This document shows positions 27,840 to 35,463 of a stretch of DNA of 64,000 bases, one piece after another. The notes under the pieces were generated by a model, which worked only from the letters and a program-made list of their open reading frames with translations, ran no database searches and was not told where the DNA came from. Within the stretch, counting starts at the first letter, position 1, and every line of letters begins with the position of its first letter. This DNA comes from Chlorogloeopsis sp. ULAP01 (GTDB lineage: Bacteria > Cyanobacteriota > Cyanobacteriia > Cyanobacteriales > Nostocaceae), in NCBI RefSeq assembly GCF_030381805.1, contig NZ_JAUDRH010000016.1, forward strand, positions 62,001 to 126,000, written 5' to 3'. A program made the translations under genes and the position numbers.

Positions 27840-28973
27840 ATGAAGGCAACACAACTGTCTTTGTTTCCTGAATGGGACAAACAGAATCATTCTCAAAAAC
27901 AAAAGCAAGCAAAATTAGGACGCTATGAACGCATCCAACGACAGTTAGAGATAAATGACAAAGATCCACACAAAATATTTATTGAAGTAGAATTACAGTC
28001 CAAACCAATAATTGATTATACTTTTGTTGATTTATTTTGCGGTGCGGGTGGGGTTACTCAAGGTTTTAGGCAGGTCGGCTTTAAGCCTTTAGCAAGTGTT
28101 GAAGTTCATCCGATCGCCTCAGCAACTTATAAAAGAAATTTTCCTCAGTGTCATCATTTTTGTGGAAAAATCGAAGAATTTAATTCTATAAAATGGCTCA
28201 GTCAAATCGGTTCACCTGAAGTTCATCTAGTTGTGGGTGGGCCTCCTTGTCAGGGATTTTCAGTAGCAGGAAAACGCGATCCTAACGACCCTAGAAATCG
28301 CTTATTTTATGAGTTTGTGAGAGTAGTTTCAGAAATACGTCCCTGGTATATTGTGATGGAAAATGTGCCAGGAATTCTCACAATCAAAAAAGGAGCAGTT
28401 AAACAAGCTATTTGTGAAGAATTTGCAGATATCGGTTATCCTCATATGTCGATCGCGATTCTTGAATCTGCTGCTTATGGGGTGCCACAAATTCGCCCAC
28501 GAGCTATTTTTATTGCTAATAGATTTGGGATGTTGAATCCTTATCCCCAACCTCAATTATTACCTGAGCAATATAAACCTATTGAGTCAGGAATTTCAGA
28601 TCTTCCTGCTTGGACTCCAATACCAGAAATTAACCATGAATGGACTAGTCATTCACCTAAATTTATGGAAAGAATTGCTCAAGTTCCACCGGGTGGTTCA
28701 TTATACAAAACTTATATAGATGCTTTTAAACGCCAGTATCCTAATAAACCTAGCATGACTGTAAAGGAGAATCACGGTGGCACTCATATTCATCCCTATC
28801 TTAACCGTGTAATTTCAGCACGAGAAATGGCACGATTACAGTCATTTCCAGATTCATTTATTTTTGAAGGCTCTATGAAAAAAGCTATGTGGCAAATCGG
28901 TAATGCTGTACCACCTCGTTTAGCAGAATGCATAGGTTATGCTCTGATTCCGTATTTAAATCAGATTGCATAA
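27840..28973 (+). CDS. orphan cytosine-5 DNA methyltransferase
   Basis: This 377-residue protein has all core C5-methyltransferase motifs: I 'VDLFCGAGGVTQGF' (from ~63), IV 'GGPPCQGFS' with the catalytic Cys137, VI 'MENVPG' (~173), VIII 'QIRPRAIFIA', and X 'GNAVPP' near the end. The variable target-recognition region is short. It transfers a methyl group from SAM to C5 of cytosine in a specific site. A basic ~60-residue N-terminal extension precedes the catalytic domain. No restriction endonuclease or very-short-patch repair gene adjoins it, so it is orphan in this window. Recognition sequence unknown. Confidence 0.92.
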   Translation: MKATQLSLFPEWDKQNHSQKQKQAKLGRYERIQRQLEINDKDPHKIFIEVELQSKPIIDYTFVDLFCGAGGVTQGFRQVGFKPLASVEVHPIASATYKRNFPQCHHFCGKIEEFNSIKWLSQIGSPEVHLVVGGPPCQGFSVAGKRDPNDPRNRLFYEFVRVVSEIRPWYIVMENVPGILTIKKGAVKQAICEEFADIGYPHMSIAILESAAYGVPQIRPRAIFIANRFGMLNPYPQPQLLPEQYKPIESGISDLPAWTPIPEINHEWTSHSPKFMERIAQVPPGGSLYKTYIDAFKRQYPNKPSMTVKENHGGTHIHPYLNRVISAREMARLQSFPDSFIFEGSMKKAMWQIGNAVPPRLAECIGYALIPYLNQIA

Positions 28974-29276
28974 AAATTATATACAACGGTTGCAAAATTT
29001 ATGCTTTTCGTTACAAAATCATTAGCAGCAATAACATTGCTATGACTTTTTTGTTGTAATTTTTTATAGAATTAGCTGCCAATTTTTGCTATAATTTTCA
29101 ACTCTAAAAACGAGCATTAACTACAGATTTTCAGTAACAGTGTATGCCAAAAAATAGACATTTTGGCTACATATTGACTTTTCAAAAAAATAGAGTTTTG
29201 AACAACTTTACAAAAATAATTATGAGCAAAATAAGAAGTGAAAAGCAGACTGATGATTTGTGCTCGGAGACTCCTA
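28974..29276. other. 303-base spacer upstream of flv3
   Basis: AT-rich; it should hold the flv promoter. No gene or strong palindrome seen. The last ~20 bases carry the ribosome site CGGAGA used by flv3. Confidence 0.5.
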
Positions 29277-30995
29277 ATGGCAGCGCTCACAGAGAACGTC
29301 CAAAAACGACTTACTATACAAACTGTTGAAATTGCTCCCAACACGACGGCAATCCGTTCTCTTGATTGGGATCGCGATCGCTTCGATATAGAATTCGGGC
29401 TACAAAATGGTACAACCTACAATTCATATTTAATTAAAGGCGATCGCATTGCCTTGGTCGATACTTCTCATACGAAGTTTCGCGACTTGTATTTAGAAAC
29501 TTTGAAAAAACTGGTCAATCCAAAAGCGATTGATTACATTATTGTCAGCCACACAGAGCCAGATCATAGCGGCTTGGTGGAAGACGTTCTCCAATTAGCA
29601 CCCAGAGCTACTGTTTTAGCGTCAAAAGTTGCACTCCAGTTTCTGGAAAATTTGGTACACGATCCGTTCTCGAAGCGGATTGTCAAAAGTGGCGATCGCG
29701 TCGATTTAGGACAAGGACACGAAATCGAATTCGTTAGCGCCCCAAATTTACACTGGCCGGATACTATCTTCAGTTTCGACCATCAATCCCAAACTCTCTT
29801 CACCTGTGATGCCTTTGGGATGCACTATTGCAGCGATGACACCTTCGATGTCAACCTAGAGGCAATCGAACCTGACTTTAGATTTTACTACGATTGCTTA
29901 ATGGGGCCGAATGCTCGTTCGTTGCTAAATGCAATGAAGAAAATGGGCGAACTCGGAAACATTAAAATCATTGCTAACGGACACGGCCCTTTACTTTACC
30001 ATCATCTTGATGTTCTGAAAGAGTGTTACCAGAGTTGGAGCCAAAAGCAAGCAAAATCAGAAACGATTGTTGGCTTGTTTTATGTCTCTGACTATGGATG
30101 TAGCGATCGCCTCGCCCAAGCCATTTCCCAAGGTATCCAGAAAACTGGTATCGGTGTGGAAATGATGGATTTGACTAATGGGGAGATTCAAGAAATCCAA
30201 GAACTAGCGAGTAGATCATCTGGCATTGTGATCGGTATGCCTCCAACGGCAAATGTTGCGGCTCAAGCTGCAATCAGTGCGCTATTGGGCGTTACCAAAG
30301 AAAAGCAAGTGATTGGATTTTTTGAATGTTATGGCGGCGATGATGAACCAATCGATCCGCTACGCAGAAGATTTGTTGACTTCGGTGTCAAAGAAGCCTT
30401 CCCTGCAATTCGCATCAAAGAAACACCCACCCCAGCCACATACCAATTGTGTGAAGAAGCGGGTACTGATTTGGGACAATTGCTAGTCCGCGAGCGCAAC
30501 ATTAAGCAAATTAAATCCATCGACGTTAATTTGGAAAAAGCCTTAGGCAGGATTAGCAGTGGACTTTACATTATTACCGCCAAAAAGAATGAAGTCAAAG
30601 GAGCGATGCTTGCTTCATGGGTAGCACAAGCCAGCATCCAACCTTTAGGATTTACAATCGCCGTTGCCAAAGATCGTGCGATTGACTCATTGTTACAAGT
30701 CGGCGATAAGTTTGTCCTTAATGTTTTAGAAGAAGGAAATTACCACGAGCTGAAGAAACATTTCCTCAAGCGTTTACTTCCTGGAAGCGATCGCTTTGCC
30801 GGAGTGAAAACTCAAACAGCTAAAAACGGTGCTCCAATTCTCACAGACGCTCTTGCTTATATGGAATGCGAAGTCAAGAGCAGCATGGAATGTAGTGACC
30901 ACTGGATTTTATACTGCAACGTCACTGATGGTCGAGTTGCCAAAGCCGACGGCTTGACAGCTGTTCGCCATCGCAAGGTAGGTAACTACTACTAA
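29277..30995 (+). CDS. flv3: flavodiiron protein Flv3-type
   Basis: The 572-residue protein has a metallo-beta-lactamase-like diiron domain, a flavodoxin domain (VGLFYVSDYGCSDRLAQAI) and a C-terminal flavin-reductase domain (residues ~430-572), as in all cyanobacterial Flvs. The diiron ligands are canonical (HTEPDHSG, giving H-x-E-x-D-H), which marks the Flv3/Flv4 class. It reduces O2 to water with electrons from the acceptor side of photosystem I, normally with Flv1. I chose the ATG at 29277, with GGAGA 7 bases upstream, over an in-frame ATG 39 bases earlier. The direct flv3-flv1 adjacency resembles the heterocyst Flv3B-Flv1B pair of Nostoc; that assignment is inference. Confidence 0.9.
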   Translation: MAALTENVQKRLTIQTVEIAPNTTAIRSLDWDRDRFDIEFGLQNGTTYNSYLIKGDRIALVDTSHTKFRDLYLETLKKLVNPKAIDYIIVSHTEPDHSGLVEDVLQLAPRATVLASKVALQFLENLVHDPFSKRIVKSGDRVDLGQGHEIEFVSAPNLHWPDTIFSFDHQSQTLFTCDAFGMHYCSDDTFDVNLEAIEPDFRFYYDCLMGPNARSLLNAMKKMGELGNIKIIANGHGPLLYHHLDVLKECYQSWSQKQAKSETIVGLFYVSDYGCSDRLAQAISQGIQKTGIGVEMMDLTNGEIQEIQELASRSSGIVIGMPPTANVAAQAAISALLGVTKEKQVIGFFECYGGDDEPIDPLRRRFVDFGVKEAFPAIRIKETPTPATYQLCEEAGTDLGQLLVRERNIKQIKSIDVNLEKALGRISSGLYIITAKKNEVKGAMLASWVAQASIQPLGFTIAVAKDRAIDSLLQVGDKFVLNVLEEGNYHELKKHFLKRLLPGSDRFAGVKTQTAKNGAPILTDALAYMECEVKSSMECSDHWILYCNVTDGRVAKADGLTAVRHRKVGNYY

Positions 30996-31025
30996 AGCTA
31001 ATTCCAGTCATTCGTGTTGGTTGAC

Positions 31026-31049
31026 GCGGGGACACGGGGACACGGGGAA
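31026..31049. repeat. GGGGACAC tandem repeat
   Basis: GGGGACAC occurs about twice and a half in tandem just upstream of flv1. It would encode a false MTRGHGDTG extension of the Flv1 frame. Same unit as at 16968-17012. Confidence 0.7.
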
Positions 31050-31137
31050 TATTTTTGATAATTTCTCCGCGTCACCGCGTCTTACCCTCCCCGCGTCTTT
31101 CTTTATAACTATTTCGCCCTCTCCTCACACAAAGCCT

Positions 31138-32853
31138 ATGAATAATCCCAATCCTCGTGACGTGCAGGTTTTACCAATCGCCACAAATACGACTGTACTC
31201 AGAGCGCGTAGTTGGACACGTCTGCGCTTTGAAATTGAATACGCACTTGCTAGAGGTACTACCTCGAATTGCTACTTAATCAAAGCTGATAAAACTGCTA
31301 TTATCGACCCGCCGCCGGAAACTTTTACTCAAATTTACCTAGATGCATTGCGACAATGTCTCAATGATTGGGAAGGATTGGATTATGTAATCTTAGGTCA
31401 TTTTAATCCTAACCGTGTCGCTACCCTCAAAGGGCTTTTAGATTTAATTCCAAAACTCACTTTTGTTTGCTCAGTTCCCTGCGCTGCCAATTTACGTGCT
31501 ACTTTTCCTAACCGTGAGTTGAAAATTATCACGATGCGGGGGAAAGAAACTCTGGATTTGGGACAAGGCCATGTTTTAAAATTTATTCCTATTCCTAGTC
31601 CACGATGGCCGACAGGACTTTGTACTTACGACGAGCAAACCCAAATACTTTACTCTAATAAATTATTTGGCGCGCATTTGTGTGGCGATGAAGTTTTTGA
31701 TGAAGACTGGGATTTGTTGAAGGAAGATCAGCGCTACTACTTTGACTGCTTGATGGCTCCTCATGCAACTCAGGTACAAGCAGCTCTGGAGAAAATATCA
31801 GAAGTGCCGGTGAGAATGTATGCTCCTGCTCATGGGCCATTAATTCGTTATGGCTTGTTAGAGCTTACTAAAGCCTATGAGATATGGAGCCGATCGCAAA
31901 CTGATCGTGAGATTAGGGTTGCCTTACTTTATGCTTCAGCTTACGGCAATACGGCAACTCTCGCCCAAGCTTTTGCTTTAGGACTCACCAAAGGAGGAGT
32001 AGCTTTAGAGACGATCAACTGCGAATTTGCCGAACCTGATGAAATTCGCGCTGCCATTGAAAAGTGCGATGGCTTTATCATGGGTTCTCCCACGATCGGT
32101 GGTAATGCGCCTACTCCCATCCACACAGCCCTTGGTATTGTTCTATCCGTTGGTGATAACACTAAACTAGCTGGTGTCTTTGGTTCCTATGGTTGGAGTG
32201 GAGAAGCATTTGACTTAATAGAAGGAAAGCTCAAAGATGCTGGTTTTAAGTTTGGGTTTGAAACCTTAAAGGCAAGGTTTAAACCTACAGACGTTACTCT
32301 AAAAGAGTGTGAAGAAATGGGTACAGACTTTGCCCAAACACTCAAAAAAGCTAAAAAACAGCGAATGCCTCAACCAGCTGCTACTCCTGTTGAGCAGGCG
32401 ATCGGCAGGATAGTTGGTTCAGTTTGCGTTGTCACTGCCAAGCTTGGTGATATCTGTACCGGAATGCTTGGTGCTTGGGTATCACAAGCCACTTTTAATC
32501 CTCCAGGTATTACGGTTGCGATCGCTAAAGATCGGGCAGTTGAGTCTCTAATGTATCCAGGAGGTAAGTTTGTTCTAAATATCCTGGGTGAAGAGAATTA
32601 TCAAGATTACATGAAACACTTCCGTAAATCTTTTGCCCCAGGAGAAAATAGATTTGCAAGTTTTCCCACAGCAGTTGCAGATAACAGCTGTACAATTCTC
32701 ACCGATGCTCTAGCATATCTTGAATGTTCGGTCAACAAACGTATGGAATGTGGTGACCATTGGGTTGTATATGCGATTGTTGACAATGGAAAATTACTCA
32801 AACCAGAAGGCATTACTGCTGTCCATCATCGCAAAGCGGGTAATCACTATTAA
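31138..32853 (+). CDS. flv1: flavodiiron protein Flv1-type
   Basis: This 571-residue paralogue has the same three-domain layout as its upstream neighbour. Its diiron site is non-canonical: 'LGHFNPNRVATL' replaces the H-x-E-x-D-H of Flv3, as known for the Flv1/Flv2 class. The flavodoxin part has 'VALLYASAYGNTATLAQAF', and the C-terminal flavin-reductase domain starts near residue 425. Flv1 and Flv3 act as a heteromer in O2 photoreduction. The start is the ATG at 31138 (MNNPNPRDV); the longer frame is repeat-derived. The 142-base gap to flv3 allows an operon. Confidence 0.9.
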   Translation: MNNPNPRDVQVLPIATNTTVLRARSWTRLRFEIEYALARGTTSNCYLIKADKTAIIDPPPETFTQIYLDALRQCLNDWEGLDYVILGHFNPNRVATLKGLLDLIPKLTFVCSVPCAANLRATFPNRELKIITMRGKETLDLGQGHVLKFIPIPSPRWPTGLCTYDEQTQILYSNKLFGAHLCGDEVFDEDWDLLKEDQRYYFDCLMAPHATQVQAALEKISEVPVRMYAPAHGPLIRYGLLELTKAYEIWSRSQTDREIRVALLYASAYGNTATLAQAFALGLTKGGVALETINCEFAEPDEIRAAIEKCDGFIMGSPTIGGNAPTPIHTALGIVLSVGDNTKLAGVFGSYGWSGEAFDLIEGKLKDAGFKFGFETLKARFKPTDVTLKECEEMGTDFAQTLKKAKKQRMPQPAATPVEQAIGRIVGSVCVVTAKLGDICTGMLGAWVSQATFNPPGITVAIAKDRAVESLMYPGGKFVLNILGEENYQDYMKHFRKSFAPGENRFASFPTAVADNSCTILTDALAYLECSVNKRMECGDHWVVYAIVDNGKLLKPEGITAVHHRKAGNHY

Positions 32854-32883
32854 TTATTACCTTAAGTCATGTCGCCTTGCTGG

Positions 32884-32963
32884 TATGATGTAGAGACTGA
32901 GAAAAATTTTACTTAATCGAAAAAGTTAAATATTCCCTCAAGCCCACAAAAGTGGGTTTTTTT
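32884..32963 (+). ncRNA. candidate small RNA or flv1 3' leader-terminator
   Basis: An extended -10 motif (TGGTATGAT at 32881-32889) is followed about 55 bases later by a strong terminator. If the promoter is used, a ~70-base RNA results. The simpler view is that this is only the flv1 3' untranslated region. No known cyanobacterial sRNA motif was recognised. Confidence 0.3.
32943..32963 (+). terminator. Rho-independent terminator after flv1
   Basis: CCCAC-AAAA-GTGGG followed by TTTTTTT, 90 bases past the flv1 stop. Confidence 0.85.
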
Positions 32964-33422
32964 ATCATGAATTACGTAGTAACAAGTGTTGATTTTACTG
33001 ATTTGGTAACTAAGCTTGCGAACTTTGTTTGATAGTAATTTTACTGGCTCTTAAAATCGCGATCGCTCTACAAAGTATAAGCACTTTTTCGTATAATTTG
33101 GAGATTGATCCTATTTAACTATTTGAAATTCCGGATTAAATTTCCTAAACAAGAATAATCAGTCAGTTCATTTAATTTTTCTATTCTTTGGTATGTTATA
33201 TTCTATGCTTTTTTCGAGTTTTATACATTTAAATAGTTACTTAAAATACCGATAAAAAGATAATATAAAATATTGAGCAAGAGAGTTGCTCAATTTTCCG
33301 CAATTGCCCTAAGGACAATTGAATATATATTGTGTACGGTTTAACTAGGGAATCAGTAACAGGCACCTTGAATATCAGATGCCGTCTACTGCTACGACAG
33401 TTTTATAGTTTTTCATGCTCTT
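32964..33422. other. AT-rich spacer with small inverted repeats
   Basis: No gene seen. TTGAGCAA-GAGAG-TTGCTCAA at 33273-33293 is a perfect 8-bp stem followed by TTTTCC and could end a plus-strand transcript. A CAATTG pair follows at about 33301-33321. Confidence 0.4.
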
Positions 33423-33596
33423 ATGACTCCAAAACACACCAAAATCAGATTTCCTCTCTGGCAGTATCTGAACCAGCCCCTTTTTAGTAGTGATACTAAA
33501 TTAGTATTAGATCCTCGTCGCTTCGCATATCTTTACAGGATTGAACTTCTTAAAAGGTGCTGGACTAAGGAATGTGACGCAAAAGGGCCTTTTTAA
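33423..33596 (+). CDS. possible small protein of 57 residues
   Basis: The frame encodes a 57-residue basic, Trp- and Arg-containing protein: it starts MTPKHTKIRFPLWQYLNQPL, continues with 'LDPRRFAYLYRIELL', and ends 'RCWTKECDAKGPF'. The amino-acid composition looks like a real globular protein and not like translated AT-rich spacer. It is followed 135 bases later by a good terminator. There is no clear ribosome site. I do not recognise a named family. Confidence 0.4.
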   Translation: MTPKHTKIRFPLWQYLNQPLFSSDTKLVLDPRRFAYLYRIELLKRCWTKECDAKGPF

Positions 33597-34131
33597 AACT
33601 AAATAGTCGCAATTTAAAATTGACGATTTCAGTTGCACAACATTAATGCCCCTAGTACAAACTGTGGGGCGTTAATCAAAAATTTTAAATTTTATAAACC
33701 TGTAGCGTTGGCAAAGGCATCAATATATTTAACCTCGTCCAGAGAACGAGGTTTTTTGCTGTAGAGCACAGCACTCACAGTTATATCTCCCATCAGATTA
33801 ACTGCTGAGTGAGATTGAGATGCAATCCCAGTTTTGAGCCACAAATAATGCAGACATGGCTTCATACAGAGTACGCAATAAACTGTGTATAAAATTTTGC
33901 AGATTTAAACTAATTTTTAAATTTTTTCTTTAATCGTCTTAACATATTTATTATAAATATTACGCAATAATACGTGTAGTTTATAAAGTTTTTATACAAA
34001 AAATTTACATTTAACCTTTATATCATTTTTATTTACTTTTTAATAACCTTCTGTTAACCTAATTTTTATGTATTTTAACAAAATGGTTAGCAATCGGCTT
34101 AAATACAACATTTAAGAATAATATATCAATC
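33597..34131. other. 535-base spacer upstream of the membrane protein gene
   Basis: It contains a terminator (33731-33757) and an AT-rich stretch (33900-34130) that should carry the promoter of the gene at 34132. No gene seen. Confidence 0.5.
33731..33757 (+). terminator. Rho-independent terminator
   Basis: AACCTCGT-CCAGAGA-ACGAGGTT with a trailing T run. It ends a plus-strand transcript, most simply that of the 57-residue frame or of a small RNA in 33600-33730. Confidence 0.8.
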
Positions 34132-35184
34132 ATGACTAAGATAGAGAGTAGACAAGACAAGCAAAAATTTCTAGGAAAGTGTTTAGTTAAGGCAGGATTG
34201 TTAACACCAGACCAATTAAAAACGGCACTTAGTGAACAAGTTTCATCTGGCAGAAAGTTACAAGAAATTCTCACAATGCGTGGCTGGGTTGAGCAGCAAA
34301 CTATAGATTTTTTTATGGAAAATTTGGTATTTACCAACCTATTAATACCCAAGGAAAAACAGTTGTCTCAAAATCGAGATAATAGGCAAGATAACAATTT
34401 TTTAGAACAAACTAAAAGTAGATATGTTGATTCAGTAAATAGTGGTTTAACATTGCAGAAAGTTTTATTGTGTCTCTCTCCTAAAAACACCTTGCGATTG
34501 CTGCTTTTGTTGATAATATTTCTTTGCACAATTAGTTTTGCTGGACAGTTTTCTTTATACTTCCTACCTGACTATCCTTTGAGGGATTTATTAATATATT
34601 TATTTAATGTCGATCAAGAGAGAAATTTTCCTAGCCTGTATTCAGCGATTGCTTTGTTATTTTGTTCTATTCTTCTGTTTTTAATCACCTCTGCCAAAAA
34701 AATAGCTGGTGAAGCCCATATCTCTCACTGGAGAGCATTAACAATTATTTTTGTATGTTTGTCTATAGATGAACTTATGAGCTTTCATGAACTTCTGATT
34801 GCGCCAACGCAAAAGTTATTCAATACTAGTGGCTTTCTTTACTTTGCTTGGGTGATACCTGGTGCTATATTCGTACTCATGTTCCTATTAGCGTTTTTAA
34901 AATTTATCACTGCTCTTCCCAAAAAAATAAAACGCTTATTTTTAATAGCTGGGACAATCTACATAAGTGGTACTATTGGGATAGAAATGTTGGGTGGCTA
35001 CCAGGCAAATTTGTATGGTCAGGACAATATAATTTATGCTGTCATCACAACTATTGAAGAGTTTTTAGAGATGCTGGGTATAGTTATTTTTATTTATGCC
35101 TTAATGTCGTATATTAGTACACACATTAAAGGTATATCTCTAAATATTATTATTAATCACAATCAGAAAATAGTTAATAATTAA
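34132..35184 (+). CDS. multi-pass membrane protein with an N-terminal MshEN-like segment
   Basis: This 350-residue protein has a soluble N-terminus (residues 1-65: 'LGKCLVKAGLLTPDQLKTAL' and 'GRKLQEILTMRGWV') that resembles the helical T2SSE/MshEN N-terminal domains, which bind cyclic di-GMP in some proteins. About six membrane helices follow (near 121-145, 165-188, 203-216, 236-262, 270-290 and 305-330). Conserved-looking acidic spots in the membrane part are 'SIDELMSFHELL' and 'TTIEEFLEMLG'. It stands alone. The domain resemblance is by eye and the function is unknown. Confidence 0.65.
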   Translation: MTKIESRQDKQKFLGKCLVKAGLLTPDQLKTALSEQVSSGRKLQEILTMRGWVEQQTIDFFMENLVFTNLLIPKEKQLSQNRDNRQDNNFLEQTKSRYVDSVNSGLTLQKVLLCLSPKNTLRLLLLLIIFLCTISFAGQFSLYFLPDYPLRDLLIYLFNVDQERNFPSLYSAIALLFCSILLFLITSAKKIAGEAHISHWRALTIIFVCLSIDELMSFHELLIAPTQKLFNTSGFLYFAWVIPGAIFVLMFLLAFLKFITALPKKIKRLFLIAGTIYISGTIGIEMLGGYQANLYGQDNIIYAVITTIEEFLEMLGIVIFIYALMSYISTHIKGISLNIIINHNQKIVNN

Positions 35185-35463
35185 ACTACTAATTTGAAAC
35201 CTATAATGGGTGAAGCAGATGTTAAAGTTATACATCTAAACAGCAATTTATCGCTTGTTCTTTGTTGACTCTATCATCAATACTTTATGAGCAACCACCT
35301 CAATCTGCTGTCTGGCAGTCATAGCGAGGTGGTTTGAACTTTGAGATAAAAGTGCGATCGCTTACCTACTATTAGCAAAATTTGCTTGCTAGCATACATA
35401 GAGGCTGCACAGCTGTAGTTTAATGGAAAACACTTGTGTTGTTCGCTCATGTAGGGAAAACGT

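Noticed and set aside
27613..27843. Plus-strand frame whose TGA overlaps the DNA methyltransferase ATG
   Set aside because: It has no ATG and a length that can occur by chance in AT-rich DNA. I mention it only as a possible gene fragment.
31119..31133. CTCCTCACAC, similar to the conserved core of the Yfr1 small RNA
   Set aside because: It lies in the ribosome-site region of flv1, lacks the flanking hairpins of Yfr1 and is not followed by a terminator.
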